A stretch of DNA of 64,000 nt from positions 1-64,000 of the forward strand of contig NZ_KB894438.1 of the NCBI RefSeq assembly GCF_000374445.1, written 5' to 3'. Both the position numbers and the translations under genes were made by a program. The notes beneath the pieces are model-generated. The model was not told the DNA's origin. It searched no databases and saw nothing but the letters and a program-made list of their open reading frames with translations. How positions within the stretch are numbered: the stretch's first letter is position 1; every line of letters begins with the position of its first letter. Positions 43,287-51,426 of this stretch are shown here, in pieces. This stretch comes from Actinokineospora enzanensis DSM 44649 (GTDB taxonomy: Bacteria; Actinomycetota; Actinomycetes; Mycobacteriales; Pseudonocardiaceae).

Positions 43287-45500
43287 CTGCGCACGCTGAT
43301 CGTCGACAACCACGACTCGTTCACCTACAACCTCCACCAGGCGCTGGCGGGGGTCACGGGCGTGCGGCCCACCGTGGTGCGCGACGGTGACCTCGACTTC
43401 GACGCCGACGGCGCGCCCGACCCGGTGTGGCTGCGCGGGTTCGACGCCGTGGTGCTCTCGCCCGGCCCGGGGCATCCGGGCGTACCGGGCGACTTCCGGC
43501 TCGGGCGCGCGGTTCTGGCCGCCGCGCGGGTGCCGCTGCTGGGCGTCTGCCTCGGACACCAGGGCCTGTGCCTGGCGGCGGGCGCCCGGGTCGCGCACGC
43601 GCCGCGACCGCGCCACGGCAGGCTTTCCGCGATCCGCCACGACGGCCGCGACCTGTTCGCCGGACTGCCATCGCCGCTGCGCGTGGTGCGCTACCACTCG
43701 CTGGCCGTGACCGGGCTGCCGGACGAGCTGGTGGCGACGGCGTGGAGCGAGGACGGGGTGCTCATGGGGGTGCGCCACCGCGAACGGCCCGTCTGGGGCG
43801 TGCAGTTCCACCCGGAGTCGGTCGCCACCGAGCACGGCACCGCGCTGCTGGCCAACTTCGCGGATCTGGCCCGGCGCTGGTGGGAAAAACATCCCCGGGA
43901 GATCGTCGTCACACCGCCTGCGCCGAGTGCGCCGGACCGGTCCACTTCGTCCATTGTGTCCGTCCCGGTGACCATGCCTGCCATGCCTGCCCGGCGTGTC
44001 GTGGCCGTGCGGCGGACCCTGGCGGTGACCGCGGAGGAGGCGTTCGCCGCGCTGTACCGGGACTCGCCGCACGCGTTCTGGCTCGACAGCGCGGTACGCG
44101 GGCGGTTCTCGTTCCTGGGCGACGCGAGCGGTCCGCTGGCCAGGGTCGCCACCGCCGACGTGCGGGCGGGCACGGTCACCGTCGAGTCCGCGGCCGGGAC
44201 GAGCGTGGTGGCGAGCGGGTTCCTCGACTGGTTGGACGCGGATCTCGCCGCGCACCCGGTGACCGCGCCGGAACTGCCGTTCGGCTTCGCGCTCGGCTGG
44301 GTCGGCTACCTCGGCTACGAGCTGAAGGCCGAGTGCGGCGGCACACGCGCGCACCACGCCACCGACCCGGACGCGCGGCTCGTGTTCGCCGACCGCGCGC
44401 TCGCGTTCGACCATGAGACCGGCGAGGTGCACCTGCTCGCGTTCGCCGGAGACGAGGCGTGGCAGGCCGAGACCCTCGCCCGCCTGGAGTCGCTGGCCGA
44501 CGACCCCGCGCCGTCCCGATCGACGACGCCCGCCGTCCAGGCCGGACAGCTCGTCGCCCGGCACGACCGCGCGAGCTATCTCGACATGATCGCCGCCTGC
44601 CAGGTCGCCATCACCGACGGCGAGACCTACGAGGTGTGCCTGACCAACGAGGTCACCGCGGCGGTGGCCGAGGTCGACGTCTGGGAGACCTACCGGCACC
44701 TGCGCCGCGCCAGCCCGGCCCCGTTCGGCGCGCTGCTGCGGTTCGACGGGCTGTCGGTGCTGAGCACGTCGCCGGAGCGGTTCCTGTCCGTGTCGGCCGC
44801 GGGTGAGGTCGAGTCCCGCCCGATCAAGGGCACCCGGCCGCGCGGGCGCACCCCCGAGGAGGACGTGCTACTCCGGCACCAGCTGGCCACGGGGGAGAAG
44901 GACCGCGCGGAGAACCTGATGATCGTCGACCTGGTGCGCAACGACCTCGGGGTGCACGCCGAGATCGGCTCGGTGAGCGTGCCCGGCCTGTTCGAGGTGG
45001 AGACGTACGCGACCGTGCACCAGATGGTCAGCACCGTGCGCGCCCGCCTCGCGCCTGACGCCACGACGGTCAGGTGCGTGCGCGCGGCTTTTCCGCCGGG
45101 CTCGATGACCGGCGCGCCGAAGATCCGCACCATGTCGATCCTGGACCGGTTGGAACGCGGACCACGCGGCGTCTACTCGGGCGCCATCGGCTACTTCTCG
45201 CTCACCGGCGCGGCCGACCTGAGCGTGGTGATCCGGACCCTGGTACTGCGGCCGGGTGAGCTGACCTTCGGCGTGGGCGGCGCGGTGATCGCGTTGTCGG
45301 ACCCGGACGAGGAGTTCGAGGAGACCGCCGTGAAGGCCACCGCGTTCCTGGACCTGCTCGGCGCCGAGTTCCCCGGGCGGGTTTCGGTCACCGAGGCACC
45401 TAGTTGCGCAAAAGCTGCTCGACGCATTGGTGACGGCGTGCTCACCAGGTCGGGAACGATGCCGGGCGGGGAAGAGGGGGTGGGTGGCGGGAGTAAATGA
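43287..45500 (+). CDS. pabAB: Aminodeoxychorismate synthase, fused PabA-PabB
   Basis: Makes 4-amino-4-deoxychorismate for p-aminobenzoate and folate. The N-terminal glutamine amidotransferase (about 1-200) has IVDNHDSFTYNL, LSPGPGHP, GVCLGHQGL (Cys) and VQFHPESVATEHG (His, Glu). The C-terminal chorismate-binding domain (about 235-715) has TSPERFLSV, RPIKGTRPRG (Lys marks PabB rather than anthranilate synthase), DLVRNDLG, PPGSMTGAPK and FGVGGAVI. Homology places the start at the CTG (43287-43289), nine bases after GAGAGGA. The nearest standard start is GTG at 43206, adding 27 non-conserved residues. Lone fused pabAB genes also occur in antibiotic clusters, but nothing around it suggests one. 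The stop overlaps the next ATG. Confidence 0.93.
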   Translation: MRTLIVDNHDSFTYNLHQALAGVTGVRPTVVRDGDLDFDADGAPDPVWLRGFDAVVLSPGPGHPGVPGDFRLGRAVLAAARVPLLGVCLGHQGLCLAAGARVAHAPRPRHGRLSAIRHDGRDLFAGLPSPLRVVRYHSLAVTGLPDELVATAWSEDGVLMGVRHRERPVWGVQFHPESVATEHGTALLANFADLARRWWEKHPREIVVTPPAPSAPDRSTSSIVSVPVTMPAMPARRVVAVRRTLAVTAEEAFAALYRDSPHAFWLDSAVRGRFSFLGDASGPLARVATADVRAGTVTVESAAGTSVVASGFLDWLDADLAAHPVTAPELPFGFALGWVGYLGYELKAECGGTRAHHATDPDARLVFADRALAFDHETGEVHLLAFAGDEAWQAETLARLESLADDPAPSRSTTPAVQAGQLVARHDRASYLDMIAACQVAITDGETYEVCLTNEVTAAVAEVDVWETYRHLRRASPAPFGALLRFDGLSVLSTSPERFLSVSAAGEVESRPIKGTRPRGRTPEEDVLLRHQLATGEKDRAENLMIVDLVRNDLGVHAEIGSVSVPGLFEVETYATVHQMVSTVRARLAPDATTVRCVRAAFPPGSMTGAPKIRTMSILDRLERGPRGVYSGAIGYFSLTGAADLSVVIRTLVLRPGELTFGVGGAVIALSDPDEEFEETAVKATAFLDLLGAEFPGRVSVTEAPSCAKAARRIGDGVLTRSGTMPGGEEGVGGGSK

Positions 45501-47614
45501 GCACAGGTTCGACTCCGCGCAATGCGGTGGTCACTGGAATGCCCTTTCCGAGGGCCACGATCCCCGCCATGACCCCATCAGCGTCCCTGCGCGCAGGTGT
45601 CGCGGCGGCCGCCGCGCTCGCCTGTCTGGTCGCCATTCCCGGTACGGCTGCAGCGCACCCGCCGTGGCCGCGCGAGTTCGATCTCCAGGCCCACCGCGGC
45701 GGCATCGGTCTCCGCGTGGAGAACACCCTCAGCTCCTTCGGCAACGCGCTCCGGCTCGGCGTGAGCACGCTGGAGCTCGACGTCCAGATCACCAAGGACC
45801 ACCAAGCCGTGGTCACCCACGACCGCAAGCTCGACGGCCGCAAGTGCCGCGACACCGCCCCGGTCACCCCCGGCGATCCGGCGTTCCCGTACGTCGGCAG
45901 GTTCGTCAACACGCTGACCCTCGCCCAGGTCCGCACCCTCGACTGCGGCTCCCAGCGCCTGCCGGACTTTCCACAGCAGGAACTGACGCCCGGCCAGCGG
46001 ATGCCACTGCTGAGCGAGGTCTTCGCGCTCGCCAAGCGCTACGGCGCGACCGAGGTGAAGTTCAACGTCGAAACCAAGGTCGAGGCGGGCGCGCCGAGCG
46101 AGACCGCCCCGCGCGAGGAGTTCGTGCAGATCACAGCCCGCGAGATCGCCGCGGCGGGGGTGAGCCGCCAGGTCACCATCCAGAGCTTCGACTGGGGCTC
46201 GCTCATGCGCATGCACCAGGTGGCGCCCCGGCTGCCACTGGTCGCGCTGACCAACTACGACTTCCTCCAGACCGGCCAACCGGGCAAGTCCCCCTGGCTC
46301 GGCGGCCTGGACATCGACGACTTCGGCGGCGACCCGATCGCCGCCATCAAGTCCTTCGGCGCCTCGGCTTTCTCGCCCGTGCACGGTTTCCCACAGGGCG
46401 GCAGCGTCAATGACCCCGGCTATAAGCCGTACGTGACAGCCGAGATGGTCCGGCACGCGCACCACGAGGGCATCAAGGTCATCCCGTGGACCGTGGACGA
46501 CCTGCCCACCATGAACAAGCTCATCGACGACGGCGTGGACGGCCTGATCACCGACTACCCGGACCGGCTCCGCGACCTGCTGGCCCAGCGCGGCTTCCGG
46601 CTGCCGAAGGCCTACGCGTCCCCGTTCGACATCCAGGGCCACCGCGGCGCTCGCGCGGTCCGGCCGGAGAACACGCTGGCCGCGTTCCGATACTCGCTGG
46701 CGAACCCCGCGGTGTCCACTTTGGAGCTCGACACCGGGATCACCCGGGACGGGCAGGTCGTGGTGCTGCACGACCGGGCCATCAACGGCAGCCACTGCGT
46801 CGACACGGCGCCGGTGCGGGCGGGGGATCCGCAGTTCCCGTATGTGGGCAAGCTGGTGCACGACCTGACGTTGGCCCAGATCAAGACGATCGACTGCGGC
46901 AGCAAGACCCTGCCGGAGTTCCCGCGTCAGGTGGCCCAGCCGGGCGAGCGGATCCCGACGCTGGCCGAGGTGTTCGCGACCGTGCGAGCAGGCGGGCGGG
47001 AGGACATCCGGCTCGACATCGAGACCAAGATCAGTCCGACGGTCGCCGATACCGCACCGTATGACGTGTTCACCCGCAAGGTCGTCGGCGAGATCGATCG
47101 GGCCGGGTTCACCCGACGGGCCACTTTGCAGTCGTTCGACTGGCGCACGATCCAGCTGTCGAAGCGCTTGCAGCCTCGGTTGGAGACCGTGGCGTTGGTG
47201 TGGCAGTACGGACCGGAGGAGTGCAAGACCGTCGCGGACGAGTGCTCGTTGGAGGCCGTGTACGGGGATCCCTCGGTGAAGTCACCGTGGACCGGCGGCC
47301 TGGACTGGTGGCGAACCCGCGACCTGGGGCGGCTTGTGCGGCAGTCCGGGGCTGGGACGGTGTCGGCCAACTGGCAGGTGCACGATCCTCGGCAGGGCGT
47401 GGTCGCCTCCGCGGACTGGTATCTGCGGCAGGATCCCGCCTACTTCCACGGGCCTGACGTCGGTGGGCTGCATCGGGACGGGCTCAAGGTCGTGCCGTAC
47501 ACGGTGGATGACGAGGCGACGATGCAGCGGGTGATGGATCTCGGGGTGGACGGGTTGATCTCGGACGATCCGGACCTGTTGGTCGCCGTGGCCAAGCGGA
47601 ACGGGCTGCGCTGA
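45497..47614 (+). CDS. Secreted glycerophosphodiester phosphodiesterase with two GDPD domains
   Basis: A 705-residue exported enzyme with two complete, similar GDPD TIM-barrel domains. Domain 1 starts near residue 63 (AHRGGIGLRVENTLSSF, ELDVQITKD, VVTHDRKLDG). Domain 2 starts near 378 (GHRGARAVRPENTLAAF, ELDTGITRDGQVVVLHD). Both share the insert CxDTAPVxxGDPxFPYVG and end with IPWTVDD / VPYTVDDEATM and DGLI. Catalytic His, Glu and Asp are present in both. Signal peptide: ALACLVAIPGTAAA (about 40-53). ATG at 45497 overlaps the pabAB stop; ATG at 45569 would give a shorter, more typical signal sequence. Expected role: hydrolysis of glycerophosphodiesters to glycerol 3-phosphate outside the membrane. 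Confidence 0.92.
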   Translation: MSTGSTPRNAVVTGMPFPRATIPAMTPSASLRAGVAAAAALACLVAIPGTAAAHPPWPREFDLQAHRGGIGLRVENTLSSFGNALRLGVSTLELDVQITKDHQAVVTHDRKLDGRKCRDTAPVTPGDPAFPYVGRFVNTLTLAQVRTLDCGSQRLPDFPQQELTPGQRMPLLSEVFALAKRYGATEVKFNVETKVEAGAPSETAPREEFVQITAREIAAAGVSRQVTIQSFDWGSLMRMHQVAPRLPLVALTNYDFLQTGQPGKSPWLGGLDIDDFGGDPIAAIKSFGASAFSPVHGFPQGGSVNDPGYKPYVTAEMVRHAHHEGIKVIPWTVDDLPTMNKLIDDGVDGLITDYPDRLRDLLAQRGFRLPKAYASPFDIQGHRGARAVRPENTLAAFRYSLANPAVSTLELDTGITRDGQVVVLHDRAINGSHCVDTAPVRAGDPQFPYVGKLVHDLTLAQIKTIDCGSKTLPEFPRQVAQPGERIPTLAEVFATVRAGGREDIRLDIETKISPTVADTAPYDVFTRKVVGEIDRAGFTRRATLQSFDWRTIQLSKRLQPRLETVALVWQYGPEECKTVADECSLEAVYGDPSVKSPWTGGLDWWRTRDLGRLVRQSGAGTVSANWQVHDPRQGVVASADWYLRQDPAYFHGPDVGGLHRDGLKVVPYTVDDEATMQRVMDLGVDGLISDDPDLLVAVAKRNGLR

Positions 47615-47816
47615 TCTGCTCGCGTTCCTCGGACAGTGGCCCCGACGTCGGCGTCTTCCGCGCGGGCGTCGGGGCCTTGCTGAGCCGACCGGGCGAACTT
47701 CGCTGCCCCCGAGGGCAGCCCCCGGTCATTCCATCCCGCCGACCGCCCATGATCCACTCGCCGTTCACCTCCCACCCCTACCGTGCGCCGTACCAGACAC
47801 GAGCACAAGGGGAGCC

Positions 47817-49007
47817 ATGAGAAGACCACTCGCCATAGCCGTGACCGCCCTGGCCATCACGACCCTCACCCTGCCCGGCGCGGCCGAACCGGCCCAGCAG
47901 ACAGAGCGCGGCTTCGGCAGGGCAACACTCACCACCTTCGCCGCTCTGCCTGCGGAAACCTACGTCCCGGCAAGCGAACCGTCAGGCGCGGCCCTGGGCA
48001 CCACCCCCGTCAACGGCATCCAGCTCCCCTTCGCCGACCAACCCGTCCAAGGCTTCAGCGGCATAGTCCGCAACCAGGACGGCACCTTCGAAGTGCTCTC
48101 CGACAACGGCTACGGCACCAAGGCCAACAGCGCCGACTTCGCCCTCGGACTCCACCGCATAGCCCCCAACGGCACGGACATCGACGTCCTGGGCGGCATC
48201 GACTTCACCGACCCGGACCACAAGGTCCCGTTCCCCCTCACCCGCCCCGACCGAGTCCTCACCGGCGCCGACTTCGATGTGGAGTCCATCGTCCGGGCAA
48301 AGGACAACACCTACTGGGTAGGCGACGAGTTCGGCCCGTACCTGCTGCACTTCGACCGCACCGGCCGCCTCCTCGCCGCCCCGGTCCCGCTCCCCGGTGT
48401 CTTCGCCCCGGAGAACCCCTCGGGAACCCCCAACCTCCCCTCCAGCAAGGGCTTCGAGGGTTTGGCGATCTCCCCGGACCGCCGAACCCTGAACGCGCTG
48501 CTCGAAGGGACGGTGGCGGGTGATCCGGCAGGATCGTTGCGGCTCAACGAGTTCGATATCGCCCGCGACTCCTACACCGGCAAGCGCTGGACCTACCAGC
48601 TCGACGACCCCTCGCACGCCATCGGCGATCTGACCACAGTGGACCGAGACCGGCTGCTCGTCATCGAGCGCGACGGGTTCCAGGGTGCCGATGCCAAGGT
48701 CAAGAAGGTGTATCTGGTCGACAAGCGCGACCGCGACCACGACGGGAAGCTCGACAAGACCCTCGTCGCCGACCTGCTCGACCTGGCCAACCCCCGGCAC
48801 CTGGGCGGCTTCGACGAGACGTTCCGCTTCCCGTTCCAGACCATCGAGGACGTCGCCGTGCTCGACGACCGCACGCTGGCGATCCTGAACGACAACAACT
48901 TCCCGTTCTCCTCGGGCCGCAACCCCGGCAAGCCGGACAACGACGAGTTCATCACCGTCCGCCTGAGCCAGAGCCTGCACCCGGACCCGCGCTCCCTGCA
49001 CGACTGA
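47817..49007 (+). CDS. Secreted esterase-like phytase-family protein
   Basis: A 396-residue exported beta-propeller of the esterase-like activity of phytase family. Signal peptide about 1-23 (PLAIAVTALAITTLTLPGA). Typical elements are QGFSGIVRNQDGTFEVLSDN GYG, FDVESIVRAKDNTYWVGDEF, FEGLAISPDRRTLNALLEG, HAIGDLTTVDRDRLLVIERD and ILNDNNFPFSSGRNPG. It follows a secreted glycerophosphodiesterase in the same direction after 202 bases, so the pair may serve organophosphate scavenging. Substrate specificity is not proven for this family. ATG start. Confidence 0.85.
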   Translation: MRRPLAIAVTALAITTLTLPGAAEPAQQTERGFGRATLTTFAALPAETYVPASEPSGAALGTTPVNGIQLPFADQPVQGFSGIVRNQDGTFEVLSDNGYGTKANSADFALGLHRIAPNGTDIDVLGGIDFTDPDHKVPFPLTRPDRVLTGADFDVESIVRAKDNTYWVGDEFGPYLLHFDRTGRLLAAPVPLPGVFAPENPSGTPNLPSSKGFEGLAISPDRRTLNALLEGTVAGDPAGSLRLNEFDIARDSYTGKRWTYQLDDPSHAIGDLTTVDRDRLLVIERDGFQGADAKVKKVYLVDKRDRDHDGKLDKTLVADLLDLANPRHLGGFDETFRFPFQTIEDVAVLDDRTLAILNDNNFPFSSGRNPGKPDNDEFITVRLSQSLHPDPRSLHD

Positions 49008-49067
49008 AACCCGGTTCCCACAACGGTCCCGAGCTGGTATGCACAGCGCTGACTGGGAGGGAACACA

Positions 49068-49454
49068 ATGGAACTTGTCGCACACGAGTCGGTAGCAGGC
49101 GTCTATCCGGCCAGTGGGGACTATCTGCACGCACTGGAAGTACGGGAGCCCCGGCGGCTGCTGTTCGTGGCCGGGACGATGGGGCTCGACCCCGTAGGCA
49201 AGCCGGGTGCGGATCTCGGGGAGCAGTTGGAGCTGGTGTGGGGCAACGTTCGGGCGATTCTCGGTTCGGCCGGGATGACCGTGGACAACATCGTCCGGGT
49301 TACCAGCTATCTGCGTGACCGCGAGTACGCGGCGGCCAATGCCGAGGCCCGCAAGGCCGCGCTGGGCGGGCGGGTCGTGCCGACCACCGCCCTCGTCGTG
49401 GAGACGCTGGAGTCGGACTGGTTGGTGGAGATCGAGGTACTGGCCGCCGACTGA
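49068..49454 (+). CDS. RidA-family protein
   Basis: A 128-residue member of the YjgF/YER057c/UK114 family; RidA proteins hydrolyse reactive enamine/imine intermediates. The trimer-forming fold is recognisable from LLFVAGTMGLDPVGKPGADL, QLELVWGNVRAILGSAGMTV and NIVRVTSYLRDREY. The Arg that contacts substrate in true RidA (near the C-terminal third) is not clearly present, so it may be a RidA-like paralogue. ATG after GGGAGG. A terminator separates it from convergent pgl. Confidence 0.85.
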   Translation: MELVAHESVAGVYPASGDYLHALEVREPRRLLFVAGTMGLDPVGKPGADLGEQLELVWGNVRAILGSAGMTVDNIVRVTSYLRDREYAAANAEARKAALGGRVVPTTALVVETLESDWLVEIEVLAAD

Positions 49455-49461
49455 CGACGAA

Positions 49462-49494
49462 GGCCCCCTCCCGAACGGAGTCCGGGAGGGGGCC
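49462..49494. terminator. Bidirectional terminator, RidA / pgl
   Basis: Perfect 12-bp stem (GGCCCCCTCCCG at 49462-49473 and CGGGAGGGGGCC at 49483-49494) with a 9-nt loop, lying between two convergent genes. Confidence 0.85.
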
Positions 49495-49501
49495 TGGTCG
49501 G

Positions 49502-50221
49502 TCAGCGTCCGGCGGCCGCCTTGTCGAGCAGCCACAGGGTGGCCTGCCTGCCGCGCAGGCCCGCCGCCGGGATGTCGGTCTCGGCGGCGTCGGACAGGGC
49601 CGCGGTCACGGCCTCCGCCTTCGACTCGCCTGCGGTGATCAGCCAGGTCTGGGTCGCCTTGCGGGCCGCCGCGAGGGTCAGCGAGACCCGGGTCGGCGGT
49701 GGCTTCGGGCAGTCCCGGACCGCGATCACCGTGGCCCGGGAGTCGTGCACGGCCGGGGAGTCGGGGAACACCGACAGCGTGTGCCCCTCCTCGCCGACGC
49801 CCGCGAGCAGGATGTCCAGCGTCACCCCGGCGATCCGGTCCGCGTAGGCCTTCGCCGCCGCGTCCGGGTCGTCGCCGAACTCGCCGTCCGAGGCGGGGAT
49901 CGGGTGGACGCGGGACTCGGTGACCGGGATGTGGTCGAGTAACGCCGCGCGTGCCTGGGTCTCGTTGCGCTCCGGGTCGCCGCCGGGCAGGAACCGCTCG
50001 TCGCCCCAGTAGAAGTCCACTGTGGACCAGTCGACCGCGGCCCCGGCCGGGCTGGCGCGGATCTGCTCCAGCACCGCCGTGCCGGTCCGACCGCCGGTGA
50101 GGGCGATCGAGACCGGGCGCCGGGCCGCCTGCAGGTCGGTGACGGCCGTGATCAGGCGGGCGGCGGTGGCGGACGCGACCAGGGCGGCGTCGCGGTAGAC
50201 GACCACCATGGGGTCGGTCAT
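49502..50221 (-). CDS. pgl: 6-phosphogluconolactonase
   Basis: Hydrolyses 6-phosphogluconolactone in the oxidative pentose phosphate pathway. The 239-residue sequence shows SIALTGGRTGTAVLEQI, DFYWGDERFLPGGDPERNE (typical GDERxVPxxxxxSN-like loop), ILLAGVGEEGHTLSVFP (Gly-x-x-Gly-His) and the lysine/serine-rich C-terminal half LTLAAARKATQTWLITAGES. ATG at 50221 overlaps the opcA stop (ATGA). Last gene of the tkt-tal-pgi-zwf-opcA-pgl operon. Contains a copy of GTCCACTGTGGAC (50015-50027). Confidence 0.95.
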   Translation of the reverse strand: MTDPMVVVYRDAALVASATAARLITAVTDLQAARRPVSIALTGGRTGTAVLEQIRASPAGAAVDWSTVDFYWGDERFLPGGDPERNETQARAALLDHIPVTESRVHPIPASDGEFGDDPDAAAKAYADRIAGVTLDILLAGVGEEGHTLSVFPDSPAVHDSRATVIAVRDCPKPPPTRVSLTLAAARKATQTWLITAGESKAEAVTAALSDAAETDIPAAGLRGRQATLWLLDKAAAGR

Positions 50222-51426
50222 GATTTCCCCTTGGCGGTCTTCGCCGCGGTCTTGGCGGTCGCCGTCTTGTTCGCCGCCGTCTTGTTCGCCGCCGTCTTGT
50301 CCGCCGTGGTCTTGGCAGGCGTCGACTTCGGCTTGGCCTGGCGGGTCTTGGTGGCCGTGCCGGTCGACTTGGCCGATCCCGCCGCGGGCTTCGCCGCCGC
50401 CTCGGCCGCCTCCGCCTCGTTGAAGGAGGCCGCGGCCTCCGCCGCCGACACCACCGGCTGGTCGTTCGAGGTCGGCGCGGGCCTGCTCGGCGCCTTCACC
50501 GGGGTGCGCCCCCGGGTGACCTTGCCCAGGCCCTTGAGCGTCTCCTCGAACGGCTCGTCCGGGTCCAGTCGACGCAGCTCCTCGGCCAGGCAGTCGCGGA
50601 TCTCCCGGCGCTGCAGGGCCACCCGGCGGGACGGCTGCCCCGGCTGGGTGAGCGTGCCGACCTTGCCGTCCGGCCGGACCAGCTGCACCGCGCCGGACCG
50701 GCGCTCCAGCTCCACCGACACTATCCCCTGCCCGGAGGCCGCCTTGGCGCGCTTCACCGGGATCCGCAGCCGGGCCGCCAGCCAGCCCGCCAGCAGGTCG
50801 GTGGAGGGCGAGTCGGACTCGCCGAGCACCGTCGCCGCGGTGACCTTCTCGTGCGGCGGCAGGTCGAGGGCCGCCGCCAGGACCGCGCGCCACAGGGTGA
50901 GGCGGGTCCAGGCGAGGTCGGTGTCCCCGGCGGCGTAGTTCTTCTGCCGCACCTCCAGCGCCTTGATCGGGTTGCGCTCGGCGGCCGAGTCGGTGATCCG
51001 GCGCTGGGCCAGTCGCCCGATCGGGTCGTCCGCGGGCCGGGCGGGCGCTTCGAACGGCCACCAGGCCACCACCGGCGCGTCCGGCAGCAGCAACGGGATG
51101 ACGCAGCCCGCCCCCTCGTCGGCGAGCGCGCCGTAGAGCCGCAGCACCACGACCTCGCTGGCGCCCGCGTCACCGCCGACGCGGATCTGGGCGTCCAGCC
51201 GGGCGGCGGCCTTGCGCGCGCCGCGGGCCACCACGATCACCCGGCAGGGGTGCTCGCGGCTGGCGTCGTTGGCCGCGTCGATGGCGTCCTCGGTGCGCGC
51301 CCCGTCGTCGGTGACGATCACCAGGGTGAGCACCCGGCCCAGGGCGGTCGCGCCACCCTGTTCGCGCAGGTGCACCAGCTTCGAGTTGACCTGCGAGGTG
51401 GTGGTCGAAGGGAGATCGATGATCAC
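50218..51426 (-). CDS. opcA: Glucose-6-phosphate dehydrogenase assembly protein OpcA with Lys/Ala-rich tail
   Basis: OpcA allosterically activates glucose-6-phosphate dehydrogenase. The conserved region (about 1-300) includes IIDLPSTTTSQVNSKLVHLR, VIVVARGARKAAARLDAQIR, PLLLPDAPVVAWWPFEAPA, DPIGRLAQRRITDSAAER and DTDLAWTRLTLWRAVLAAAL. GTG at 51426 overlaps the zwf stop. The C-terminus adds about 100 residues: an Ala/Glu-rich stretch, then Lys/Thr/Ala repeats (KTAANKTAANKTATAKTAAK) ending KGKS, similar to histone H1 or HU tails. Usual OpcA is about 300-350 residues, here 402. In DNA the tail is a tandem repeat of roughly 15 nt near 50235-50310. Confidence 0.94.
   Translation of the reverse strand: MIIDLPSTTTSQVNSKLVHLREQGGATALGRVLTLVIVTDDGARTEDAIDAANDASREHPCRVIVVARGARKAAARLDAQIRVGGDAGASEVVVLRLYGALADEGAGCVIPLLLPDAPVVAWWPFEAPARPADDPIGRLAQRRITDSAAERNPIKALEVRQKNYAAGDTDLAWTRLTLWRAVLAAALDLPPHEKVTAATVLGESDSPSTDLLAGWLAARLRIPVKRAKAASGQGIVSVELERRSGAVQLVRPDGKVGTLTQPGQPSRRVALQRREIRDCLAEELRRLDPDEPFEETLKGLGKVTRGRTPVKAPSRPAPTSNDQPVVSAAEAAASFNEAEAAEAAAKPAAGSAKSTGTATKTRQAKPKSTPAKTTADKTAANKTAANKTATAKTAAKTAKGKS

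Noticed and set aside
41492-43324. Minus-strand 610-codon frame overlapping the histidine kinase
   Set aside because: It is out of frame with the kinase, Arg/Pro-rich, and runs through the repeat tract and hairpin; no homology-like motif.
43287-45500. pabAB as part of an antibiotic gene cluster
   Set aside because: Neighbours are a kinase and a phosphodiesterase; no aminodeoxychorismate mutase, NRPS, PKS or resistance gene nearby.
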